A stretch of DNA of 64,000 nt. Origin: Cacajao melanocephalus (lineage: Eukaryota; Chordata; Mammalia; Primates; Pitheciidae). The DNA lies in assembly GCA_963573385.1 (NCBI GenBank), contig CAUYLG010063115.1:20418-84417 (forward strand). Reading direction: 5' to 3'. This document shows, in pieces, positions 40,154-50,800 of the stretch (positions are counted from its first letter, which is position 1; each line of letters opens with the position of its first letter). The notes under the pieces are model-generated. The model was not told the DNA's origin and did not search any database. It was given only the letters and a program-made list of their open reading frames with translations. The translations under genes were made by a program, and so were the position numbers.

Positions 40154-41511
40154 GTTGTTTGGGGATGGAGAGTTCTGTTGGCATCTATCAGGTCCATTTG
40201 ATGCAGTTCTGAGTTTAGGTTATGAATATATTTGTTACTTTTCTATCTTGATGATCCATTTAATATTGTAATTGGAGTAGAAAATTCTTCCCCTTTTGTT
40301 GTGTGGGAGTCTAAGTGTCTTTGATGGTTTCTAGAAACTTGCTTTATTAATCTGGATACTCCTGCATTGAGTGCATATACTTTTAGAACAGTTAGATCTT
40401 CTTGTTTAATGGAACGCTTTACAGTTATGTAATGCCTTTCTTTGTCTTTTTAGATCTTCATTGGTTTGTTTTCTCTTTTGTCTGACATTATGATTGCAAC
40501 TCCTGCTTTTTTTCTTGTCATTGTTGCTGTTTGCTTGGTAGATTTTTCTCTATCTTTTTATTTTTAGGCTATGTTTGCCATTGTATGAGAGATGGATCTC
40601 CTGAAGACAGTATACAAAAAGGTTTTGGTTCTTTATTCTGCTTGCTACTTTGTGCCTTTTAATTTGGGCATTCAGTCCATTTACATTTATGGTTAGTATT
40701 GATATGTGTGGCATTTGATCCTGTCATTGTTTTACCTGATTATTTTGCATACTTGTTTACGTAGTTGCTTTATAGTGCCCTGATCTGTGTACTTCAGTGT
40801 GTTTTCATAGTAGCTGATAATGCTCTTCTAATTTCCTCTGGCTTGTAGGATTTTTGCTGAGAGGTTCACTATTAGTCTGATGGGCTTCCTTTTGTAGGTG
40901 ATCTGACCTTTCTTTCTAACTAGATTTCACATTTTTTCTTTCACTTTAACCTTGGAGAATCTGATGATTATGTGTCTTGGGAATGATCTTGTGAGTATCT
41001 CACTGTTATTCTCTACATTTCCTGAGTCTGAATTTTTCCCTTGCAAGCTAGTTTGGGAACTTTCTCATGAAAGATAATTAAAATATATTTTTCAAATTGG
41101 TTCCATTATTCCCATCTCTTCAGAGACACCAATGAGCCATATATTTGTTTTCTTTTAATGATTTATATTTCTCAAAGCTTTTTTTTTCTATATTGCCTAT
41201 TTTGTCTATTAGCTCCTGCATCGTTTTATTATAATTCTTAGCTTTCTTGGATTAGGTTTCAACTTTTTTCTGTAGCTCAACAATCTTCATTTGTGGCCAC
41301 AGACTTAATTTTATTTCTGTCATTTTAGCCATTTCAGCCCAGTTTAGAACCCTTATTGGATAGGCTATGTGGTCATTTGAAAGAAAGAAGACACTCCTGA
41401 TGTTTTAGGTGTCAGAGTTCTTGTCCTGGTTTTTTCTCATCTTTGTGGATTTGCTGACCTTTGGATGTTTGTATTTGATGACCTTGAGAGGCTGATTTTG
41501 GTATAAAGTAG

Positions 41512-41886
41512 TGTATTAGTCTGTTCTCATGCTGCTAATAAAGATATAACTAAGACTGGGTAAATTATAAAGAAAAGAGGTTTAATTGACTCACTGTTCA
41601 GCTTGTCTGGGGAGGCTTCAGGAAACTTACAATGATGGCAGAAAGAAAAGCAAACATGTCTTTCTTCACATGGGGTCAGCAACGAGAAGTGCCGAGCAAG
41701 AGGGGAAAAAGCCCCTTATAAAATCATCAGATCTCATGAGAACTCACTATCACAAGAACAGCAGCATGGAGGTAACCACTGCCATGATTTAAACATCCTT
41801 CACTGGGTCCCTCCCATGAAACATGGGGATTATTAGACCTACAATTCAAGATGAGATTTGAGTGGGGACACAGCCAAACCATATCA
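41512..41886 (-). mobile_element. Solo MaLR LTR, antisense, in the older L1
   Basis: It reads tgtattagtctgttctcatg to cagccaaaccatatca, the reverse complement of a complete MaLR LTR of 375 bp. The block aagtgccgagcaagagggga and tcagatctcatgagaactca are in place. L1 5' sequence lies on both sides. Flanking pentamers (agtag, ggtga) do not match well, so a target duplication is not proven. A 68-codon frame inside (41586-41792) is an LTR translation. Confidence 0.93.
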
Positions 41887-42515
41887 GGTGAATTCAGGCA
41901 ACTGACTTAATTTCTAGAAGATTTTAGGTGGCTAACTTTCAGCTGCCACTCCTGGACTATATGCTTTAACTGTGAAGTACTTATGTTGGGCCCCAAGTGT
42001 GTTCTTTCTAGGTGCCGCCAGGCAACTGGTCACTACACATTGATGGGTGGTGCTGGTCAAAGTGTTTCACAGTGTGATGACAGTGAAATTTGTCATTGTT
42101 TATTTATGCCAGCAGAAGTAATAGCAGCAGCATGGTGGTAACACTCATCAGCTGTGGCAGGGTGCTAGTGGGTGGCACGGTGCCTGCCTCCCTGTGGGCA
42201 TTCAGCACAGTGGCAGAAGCAATGCAGCTCATGGAGTGGAGGCTCCTGCTGGCAACTGTGTGCATCCTCATACTGGTGGTGGTGTTGACTCGGGAATGGG
42301 ACACTGGTGGGGGCAGGTCTGCCTCCCTTCTATTTTATGTGACACAAGCAGGAGTAGTCACTCAGAGTAAGAGAGAATCCAGTGTTCTCTGTACCTTGTT
42401 TTACTCCCATGGAAGGGTTGGTTCAAGGGCTGGGCATGGGCCAGGGTGAGGCTGACTGGCTCTGTGCTCACCAATGACATTTGGCGGAGGAAGATGGGCA
42501 GACTACATTTGCACT

Positions 42516-42880
42516 TAATATGGTTTAGCTGTATTTCCACCCAAATCTCATCTTGAATTTTAACTCCCATAATCCCCACATGTCATGGAAAGGACCCAGT
42601 GAGAGGTAATTGAATAATGGGGATGGATCTTTCCTTTTCTTTTCTCATGATAGTGAATAAGTCTCACAAGATCTGATGGTTTTACAAGGGGGAGTTCCCA
42701 TGCACATGTTCTCTTTGCTGTAGCCACACAAGACATGATTTTGTGCCTCATTCACCTTCACCATGATTGTGGGGTCTCCCCAGTCATTGTGGAACTGTGG
42801 GTGAATTGAACCTCTTTCCTTCATGAATTACCTAGCCTTAGGTATGTATTTATTAGCAGCATGAGGAACAGACTAATACA
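42516..42880 (+). mobile_element. Solo THE1-like LTR, sense, in the older L1
   Basis: It reads taatatggtttagctgtatt to aggaacagactaataca, 365 bp, the usual length of a THE1 LTR. The first TG has become TA. The flanks gcact (42511-42515) and ccact (42881-42885) are a 5-bp duplication with one mismatch, and the L1 5'UTR-like sequence joins across it. The internal region was lost, presumably by recombination between its LTRs. Confidence 0.93.
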
Positions 42881-43500
42881 CCACTGCAGCAGTAGCAGGG
42901 TGGGTTGCAGGTACACTCATGCACTGTCATAACAAGAAAGGCAAAACCTGCCTGAGCACACACACATCAGCAAAGCAACATGGGGTGCTGCTTTGGGCCA
43001 GGGGGAAGCTACAGTTTTGGGAGAAAGCTTGTGGTCTGGTGTGTATCCATGGAGGCCACCAAGGGATCCCCAACTTAGACTAGCCCTATCTGACAGGTAA
43101 GACTGCCTTGGAAAGTTCAGGAATAAAAGTTGCTCTAGGGCTAAAGTATTCTTATGGAGCAAGTCAAGCCTAGAGGGATAGCTGTCACAGGCTGGGCTAC
43201 ACTACAGGCACTCCTGCACCAAATTTCCTAAGCTCTACATCAGATAACTTTTTGGCCCTACCACTTCTCAGCTTTTCTTTCCAACTCAAGTGTTTCTAGG
43301 GTCAAAGGGTGTCCTCTTGCTAAGGTTTCAGAGGTCTGTGTTGAGAATAGGTAGCTCCTTGCCACTTTAACTCACCCATACTTCCAGAGTTGTTGGGAGT
43401 GGGAAACGAGTCCAGGTTCACAGTAGCCTTGTGTAGAATTTTCAACATTCTCCTTCTTCAGCTTAACTTCTGTATCTTTCCTTTATACACTATCAGTGCT

Positions 43501-44459
43501 GTTATAAGGAAATGCTTGTTCTTCAGGGCCAAAGAGAAGAACCAGCACTCAAAGAACTATTCTCAGCAAGGCGATTTTACTTCAAGAGTGCTTTTTGGAA
43601 GTCTGAATGCCATGAGAATGCATCAAACAAAGAAAGGCAGAAGTTTTTTCCCCCTGAAGCATTGGGTCCTGACTTCTGTGTCCTATTTCCATTGGATGGA
43701 GCTGTGCCACACAACCTAGACTGATCTCAATTGGCTAAAAACTTACAGCTTTCCTAAATAGGTAAACATGTGATGGAGAACAAAGAAAGTAAGGAGGTTG
43801 TTTATGGGAAACTAGGAGAATAACAACAAATAAGGAAGAGGTATAGGCTGTAAGCCAGGAAATGCCTGGGCATGTTCAGACATGTCCAAGCAGGGTATAG
43901 GCCAGAACAAATAACTTGGTTAAAATATAAGGACATAGAATGTACTTATTCGCTTACTGTATTTAACAGGTACATAGGGCTTACAAGGAGTTATTAGCAA
44001 AAAGAAAGGAAACTTGAAGGAATTTAGTTCTTTTTTTAGGAAACTATTATTTCTAACACTACTATTTATTCTTTAACAGAAAGGGAAACTTTAAAGAGGA
44101 ACTTCTTACTTTTCACAAGGCCTTTCCTCTGAAGATCTGTTAGGATTGCACTAGTCATCTCAGTCTCCTGGTGGCAGCTGTTTCATCTGGCTGGATCTAG
44201 TGGGCAATTTTTGTTTTTTTCAAAAGTTTTGATTTAAATAAAACAAAACAATGCCTCCTTTGTCAGTCCTTCAGGCGTTCTCAGACAGGTCAAAACAGAC
44301 AAACACAATTCTTTGGGAACAAGATATGCTTTGCTTTTTCTGGAAATAGTTATCCAAACTAAGAATGTGGTCTGCTGTCTCTAAGACCATCATCATGCTG
44401 GAGTGAGGTGTTGAACAAGGATAAGGTAAACCTCACACGAATCTCCAACTGTTATTGGA
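43501..44459. other. Unclassified, possibly old LTR/L1 5' sequence
   Basis: No gene recognised. Two overlapping plus-strand frames (43390-43719, 109 codons; 43512-43724, 70 codons) begin at the supposed 5' edge of the L1 and run into this region; overlapping frames on one strand argue against coding. The sequence has the density of an old interspersed repeat, but I could not name it. Confidence 0.35.
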
Positions 44460-46970
44460 TTTTCTGTGATTTGGTGTTGCTGTGAAGGTATTTTGCAGAC
44501 GTAATTAAAGCCATTAATCAGTTGACCTTAACTAAAATAAATTATCCTGAATATTCTGGGTAGACTGAATCAATCAATTGAAAGGCCTTACAAGCAAGAT
44601 TAAGAATTTCTTTCAAAAAAAGGCTAAATTTTGACTGCATAAAATAGGCTTTAGAGTGTGTCTATGAAGTCTAGTTTGCTCATTATCCTCCTTTTCTTAT
44701 GACTTGTCCAACAGAACATGGACTGTTAGCTAGTCCCCATAACGCATAAGTCAATTCCTTGCATTAATTCTGTCTTTCAGTAGGTAGGTAGGTAGATAGA
44801 TGTATATATAAATGTTAATAATAGCTTATTGATTCCACTTTTCTTGTTGAATCTTTACCAATAAAGATTTTGATACTGGAATTGTAGTGTTGCTCTAATA
44901 AATATCTAAAAATATAGAAATGGCTTTGGAATTGGTTAGCAAGCAGAGACTGGAAGAATTTTGAGGTAATTGTAATATAAAAACTCTGGATTGTTTTGAA
45001 CACACTGTTACAAAAATATAGACTTACAGGACACTACCAGTGATGGGTCAGAAGACAATGAAGATTGGAGGCTTGAGAAGGCCTTCATTGTGCCTTGAGA
45101 AAAAAAATTAGAAAAGAAAATGTTTTCTTTTCTAGACCTTGTCATGTAATTTATACTTCCAAGTAACTTGTTGAAAGTATGGCCTGCTTAATTCTTGCTT
45201 TTGATAATAATGTGGAGGAGAGAGACACATTAAGGTGAAAAATTGCTAGACAAAAGTAAACAAGGACCCAATGATTTGAGAAATTCTCAGCCTAGCCACA
45301 AGGCAAATTATGCTAAAATTAATAAATTCTCAGGTGGGAAAGTATACCCTACAGACAAGGCTGAGAGTGACTCTACAAAAATTTGCTGACATCTCAAATA
45401 TTGGAACATCACTTTATTCAGTCATACAAAAGGCTCCTTGGAGGCATTAAGAGTGTGCCTCGCAGATTCTCCCAACTAAATCAGAGGGCATCTAAGAAGA
45501 TAAAGTGTGTTGTTGCTCAGCCATCAATCTCAGCAGTAACCAAAAGTAGAAAAAGGATTGTCTCACAAAAATTTATACAGGAACTTTTTGCTTAATGGAG
45601 TGAATTTATATGACATACATGGGAGACCCACAATGTTCCTAATAATTTTGTATCAGCAGAAACACTGCTAGCTTTGATTGAATAGTACAGAGAAACTAAG
45701 AAATAAGAAAATGCTGTCAGATCCCAAAAATGCTACTGAAAGGAAACAATTTGAAGAGACTACTCAGCTAAAAGTATATATTACTTTTCATTATGAAAAT
45801 AGTTGACTTGCAGGGTCTACAAATACAGACTATCACTCCAAAGCCTTGAGCCTAAAGGTGTCTGCACAGTTATATTTCAAAATAATTTTGGACCAGAGAT
45901 CTTGTTTTACTTTATAGTTTCCCCGTTTAAGCTTTGAATCAGAATATCTATAACTATTATCTTGTTTCTGTCCCATCTTTACATTTTAAGGCTGATAACT
46001 TTTTTTCTTCAGTTTTACAAGTTCACAGATGGAGAGTAATGGTGACCCAGGATAAATTATTACTTAATATGGATTATTTAGATGATTGTTTTGGACTTTT
46101 GAGCTGATAACATTTAGATAAATTTTTGGACTTTGAGTTGATACTGTAATGACATCAGATATTTGGGGAACTTAGGATCTTATGAGTGTATTTTTTAATC
46201 AATTTTTTTATTTCCATAGCCTATTGGGGAACAGGTGGTGTTTGGTTACACAAGTAAGTTCTTTAGTGGTGATCTGTGAGATTTTGGTGCACCCATCACC
46301 AGAGCAGTATACACTACACCCAATTTGTGGTCTTTTATATTTTGGATTTGGGAAAGATTTGTATCTTTTTGGATCATAGAAAAGAGTGTGATAGACTGAA
46401 ATAACTCCCAAAGATTTACATACTCTAAACTTTGGAAGGAGAATATGTTATGTTACATGGCAAAAGGAACTTACGTTCTTTAAGATTTCAGACCATAAAA
46501 TAGATTGTCTTTGATTATCTGGATTATCTAGGTATTTCTAATCGAATCACATAAACTCTAAAAAGTACAGAAATTTGTACGGATAAGGGGAAATCATAGA
46601 TACAAATGTAAGAGAGATTTGACTCCCTGTTGCTGAAGAGACCCACAAGGAATGTAGAAAAATCAATGTGAGCAGCTCTTAGGAGTAAAGACTGGCCCAT
46701 AGCTGCTAAACAGCAACTAAACGGGGACCTATATCTTTTAACCACCAGGAATTAAATTCTGCCAACAGACTTAATAATCTTGAAAGCTAATTCTTCCCAA
46801 GTCTTTCAGAAAGGAATACAGATCTTAGCATTGTTATTTTAGCATTGTTAAACTCTGAACCAGGGCCACATGTATGCCCACCCCGACTTTTGATATACAT
46901 AAACTTTAAGACAATAAGTTGTTTCATTTTAAGCCAGTGCTTTTCAGGTAATTTTATGGCATCTACAAAA
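44460..46970 (+). mobile_element. MLT1-type MaLR element with internal region, sense
   Basis: An MLT1-like LTR (about 44460-44863, with gtgaaggtattttgcagacg and gttgaccttaactaaaataa) is followed by MaLR internal sequence starting at attttgatactggaattgta. The internal part reaches about 46385 and carries a short L1 tail at 46197-46332. A second MLT1-like LTR follows (about 46386-46967), with gttacatggcaaaaggaact, ggattatctaggtatttcta and a final ttcattttaagccagtgctt block. The two LTRs look like different MLT1 subtypes, so they may stem from two insertions rather than one provirus. Strong decay; no intact frame. Confidence 0.7.
46197..46332 (-). mobile_element. Short L1 3' tail in the MLT1 element, antisense
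   Basis: It begins with a T-run and ccatagcctattggggaaca, then gtaagttctttagtggtgat and ttggtgcacccatcac, and ends near tgtggtcttttat. Only about 135 bp of the L1 3' end was inserted. MaLR-type sequence lies on both sides. Confidence 0.88.
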
Positions 46971-46996
46971 AAAAAAAAATGAATGCTATGTTTGGT

Positions 46997-47335
46997 AGAC
47001 CACCACTTCTGAAAGTGTGGTCTGAAAAGCCTTTGGTGTCCCTGAGCTTTCAGAAAGTCTTCAATGTGAAAACTCTTTTTCTGTATAATACTAAGGCGTT
47101 GTTTTTACTTTATACTGGGTTGACATTTGCTCTGGTAGTGAAAAAGTAGTAGTTGTGTATAACTGTTTGTGCCTTAGGCAGTGACACCAAAATGTATGTG
47201 TATTCACAGAAGAAAAACAACAATAGTTTCACTTAAGAATCTCCTGGTGTTATAAACATTATTCATTTTGTTAAAACTTGACTCCCAAACACATAAATTT
47301 TTAATATTCAGTGTGATAATTTTGGAAGTTTGAAG
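46997..47335 (+). mobile_element. Probable hAT-Charlie DNA transposon remnant with transposase sequence
   Basis: The left part (accaccacttctgaaagtgt, ggtgtccctgagc, aatactaaggcgttgtttt) resembles the start of a Charlie-type hAT element. The right part (47117-47335) resembles transposase coding sequence in order: ggttgacatttgctctg, cagtgacaccaaaatgt, gtttcacttaagaatctcct, acattattcattttgttaaa, tttttaatattcagtgtgat. In transposases of this group the words give a catalytic-domain segment followed by a His-containing stretch. Frame shifts and stops are frequent. It lies directly after the MLT1 LTR. The assignment is from remembered sequence and needs a search. Confidence 0.58.
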
Positions 47336-47889
47336 AAAATCTCTATTATTAAATATTTAAATTAGATATGTGCCTTGTGGAAAAACAATTAGTACTGTAA
47401 AGCCAGCATTTATAATTTATTTAAAATTTCCTTCTGGAGTAAAGGGACTTATAAATGTTAGCATTAAAGACACCTAGAAATATCAATTAAATGTACATAA
47501 ATGAAAATGCAATTTGTACATTCATGCATTAACAATTTCTTCTTGAATTGATTTGCACAGAGATTTTTGCTTTAATTAATCAGTTAATTTTTAACACACT
47601 CAAATTCTGTTTAAACCAATTGTGTTTTTAGACATTAGAAGGCAGAGAAGTAAATGGTACTTCTGCCATTTAATCATCTTTGTCTTTTAGGTCCATGATG
47701 TAAAGCTTATATTTTAGAATGGAGGTTATAGCATACCCTACTCTGAGAACACAGTGCAGGTTAGAGCAGTAAGATTCTTACAAAAAATATTGACTTAAAG
47801 GCAGTTTGTTGTGTTTGAAGCCTTCAGTGTTTTAAGAGAAAATAAGGGTTGAAATAATGAATTATCATTTTTAATTTAATTTCTTTAAA
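47336..47889. other. Unclassified AT-rich sequence
   Basis: No gene seen. The first part may extend the hAT remnant. At the right edge there is an AT-only inverted repeat (tttttaattta at 47868-47878 and taaattaaaaa at 47886-47896) beside the start of the next L1. Confidence 0.4.
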
Positions 47890-50800
47890 TTAAAAATTTT
47901 TTTTGTGAGTACAGAGTAGGTGTATTTATTTTGGGGATACTATAGCTCTATAATGTAATTTGAAGTTAAGTAATGTGATTCCTCCAGCTTTATTCTTTTT
48001 GCTTAGGATAGCTGTAGCTATTCTGGGTCTTTCGTATTACCGTATGAATATTAGGATTTTTTTCTATTCCTGTGAAGAATGTCATTGTTATTTTGATAGA
48101 GACTGCATTGACTCTGTAGATTGCTTTGGCTAGTATAGACATTTTAATAATATTGATTCTTTTAGTACATAAACATGGAATATATTTCTATTTTTTGGTG
48201 TCCTCTTCAATTTCTAAGTGTTTTATAGTATTTAATAAAGAGTAATTTCACTTTTTAATTGTTAATTTCTGGGTATTTAATTGTATGTGTGGCTATTGTA
48301 AATGGGGTTATTTCATTTATTTTATTTTTAAATTGTTTGCCATTGACATATCGAAATGCTATTGATTTTTGTCTGTTGATTTTTGAGTCTGCAACTTTAC
48401 AAAATTTATTTACCAGTTCCATTATTTTAATTAGTCCTTAGGTTTATTTAAAGATAATATTATATCATCTGCAACAAGAATAATTTTTTTCTTTCTTTCC
48501 AATTTCTTTTACTTCTCTGATTGCTCCAACTGGATTTCTTATACTTTGTTGCATAACAGTCTTGAATTTAAATCTACTTGTTGGGTTCCAGATCTTAGAA
48601 GAAAGTCTTTCAGTTATTTCCTGTTCTATATGATTTTAGCTTTTGGTCTGTTGTATATAGCTTTTATTATAGTAAGGTATGATCCTTCTATACCCAGTAT
48701 TTTTAGGGTTTTTATTACAATGGGATGTCGAGTTTTATTAAATGCTTTTTAAGCATCAATTAAAATAATCATGTATTTTTTTCCTGAATTATGTTGATAT
48801 GATGTATCACATTAATTGATTTGTATATGTGGAACCATTCTGGCATTCCTAGATAATCCCACCTGGTCCTGAAAAATAAATTTTTTAATGTATTGTTGAA
48901 TTCGGTTTACTAGTATTTTGTTGAAGAATTTTGGATCATTATTCATTAGAGACGTTGACCTGTAGGTTTATTTATTTATTTATTTTTTGATATGTCTTTG
49001 TCTGGCTTTGATATCAGGGTTATACCAGCCTTATAGAATGAGTTTACAAGTATTCCCTCCTTCTCTATTTTTCAGTATAATTTCAGGAGAATTTATATTA
49101 ATTATTCTTTAAAAATCTTGCAGACTTTAGCAGTGAATTTATCAGGTTCTCAGTGTTCCATTTCTGGAAGACTTCTATTTTGGCTTAACTCTTGTTACTG
49201 GTCTGTTCATGTTTTGGATTTCTTATTTGTTCAATCTTTGTAGGTTGTATGTGTCTAGAAGTTTGTATCTTTCTTTTAGATTTTCCAATTTATTGACATA
49301 TAGTTGCTCATATTATCCACTGATAATCATTTTAATTTCTATAGTGTCTATTGTAATGTTTCCTTTTAAATTTCTTAATAATTTATTTGGATCTTCTCTC
49401 TTTATTTCCTAATTAGCCTGGCTAAAGGTTTGTTACTTTTAACTTTTTAAAAACCAAATTTTTAAAGTAATCTTTGTACTATTTTTTCCAAATTTATGAA
49501 TTTCTACTCTGACATTTATTATGTCTTTTCTTCTACTAATTTTGGGTTTGGTTTGCTTTTGCTTTTCTAGTTCATTAAGACTCATCATTAGATTGCAGTT
49601 TCTTTCTCTCTTTTGATGTAAGCACTTGTATCTATACACTTTTTTCTTTATACTGCTTTCCCTGTATTTCATAGGTTTTTCCATGTTGTGTTTCCACGAT
49701 CATTTGTTTCAAACCATATTTCAATTTTCTTCTTAATTTCTTCATCAACCCACTAGTCATTCAGAAGCTTATTGCAGTTATTTTATGTGTTTGTATACTT
49801 TTCAAAATTCCTCTTGTTATTGATTTCTGGTTGTTTTTCTATTGTGGTCAGAGAAGATGCTTAATATTATTTTGATTTTTTGAATGTTTTAAGACCAATT
49901 TCTTGAGAATCATCTATGGGCTGAAGGCAAAATGTAAATTCTGTGGCCATTCGATAACATGTTCTATGAATATTTATTAGATTCATTTGTTCTACAGTGC
50001 GGATTAAGTCTGATGTTTGTTGATTTTCTCTTTTGAACATGTGTTCGATGCTGACAAGGGGGTGTTGAAATCTTTAGTTATTATTGTATTGGGGTGTATC
50101 TTTCTCTTTAATAATAATTGCCTTGTATAACTGCCTGCTTAAGTATTGAGTACATATGTATTTACAATTTTTATATATTCTTGCTGAATTGACCCCCTTA
50201 TCATTATATAGTAACCATCATCTTTTTTAACTTTTGAAGTCTATTTTGTCTAAGTATAGCTACTTTTTGTTTTTCACTTCATTTGTCATAGATTTTATTT
50301 TTCTGTATCTTTATTTTCAGTCTATATGTGTTTTTATAGTGAAGTCCGTAGCTTGTAGGTAACAGATCAATGGTTCTTGTTTTATTATCCATTCAGCCAA
50401 TGCATTTCTTTTGATCGGTGAGTTCATCTAGTTACATTCATTGATATTATTGGTAAATTGGGACTTACTCTTTCCACATTGTTATTTGTTTTATGACTGT
50501 TTTGTAATGTTCTCTTTCCTTTTTTGTCTTTAATTTAGTGAAGGTGAGTTTTCTCTGGTGATACAATTCAGTTTCTTGCTTTTTATGGTTTATGCAACCA
50601 TTGTATATTTTTATGGTTTGAGTTTACCATAAGGCTTGCAAATACTATCTTATAATTCATTATGTTAGCTGATTACAACTTAATACTGTTTGCATGAAAA
50701 AACAAACAACAAAGAAGTAAAAATGTAATAAAGACTATTTGCCTTAACTTTATCCCCTTGCTTTTTAATCTTTTTTTTTCTTATAACTGATTGCATTGTC

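Larger units (their letters stand above)
34909..43500 (-). mobile_element. Near-full-length L1 (L1PB/L1MA-like), antisense, with nested insertions
   Basis: The 3' end begins with a poly-T and aacttttaagtttagtagta at 34923. The 3'UTR and ORF2 end run to 35766, where a younger L1 intervenes until 37577. ORF2 then continues from 37578 through the RT (38700-39500) and EN side (39900-41000). From about 41250 onward come ORF1/5'UTR-like sequences and a GC-richer 5'UTR-like stretch from 41890 to about 43500, split by LTRs at 41512-41886 and 42516-42880. Without its insertions the element is about 6 kb, the length of a full L1. Multiple stops and indels mean that it is dead. Confidence 0.82.

Noticed and set aside
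41900..42520. Possible CpG-island promoter of a host gene
   Set aside because: GC is raised only moderately, few CpGs are present, and the sequence continues an L1 5'UTR-like region on both sides of a solo LTR.
43390..43724. Two overlapping plus-strand frames that could be a small gene
   Set aside because: They overlap in different frames at the edge of an L1 5'UTR-like region; no start context or domain supports either.
47868..47896. AT-only inverted repeat as a terminator or hairpin RNA
   Set aside because: It consists of A/T runs next to an L1 tail and is likely to arise by chance in such composition.
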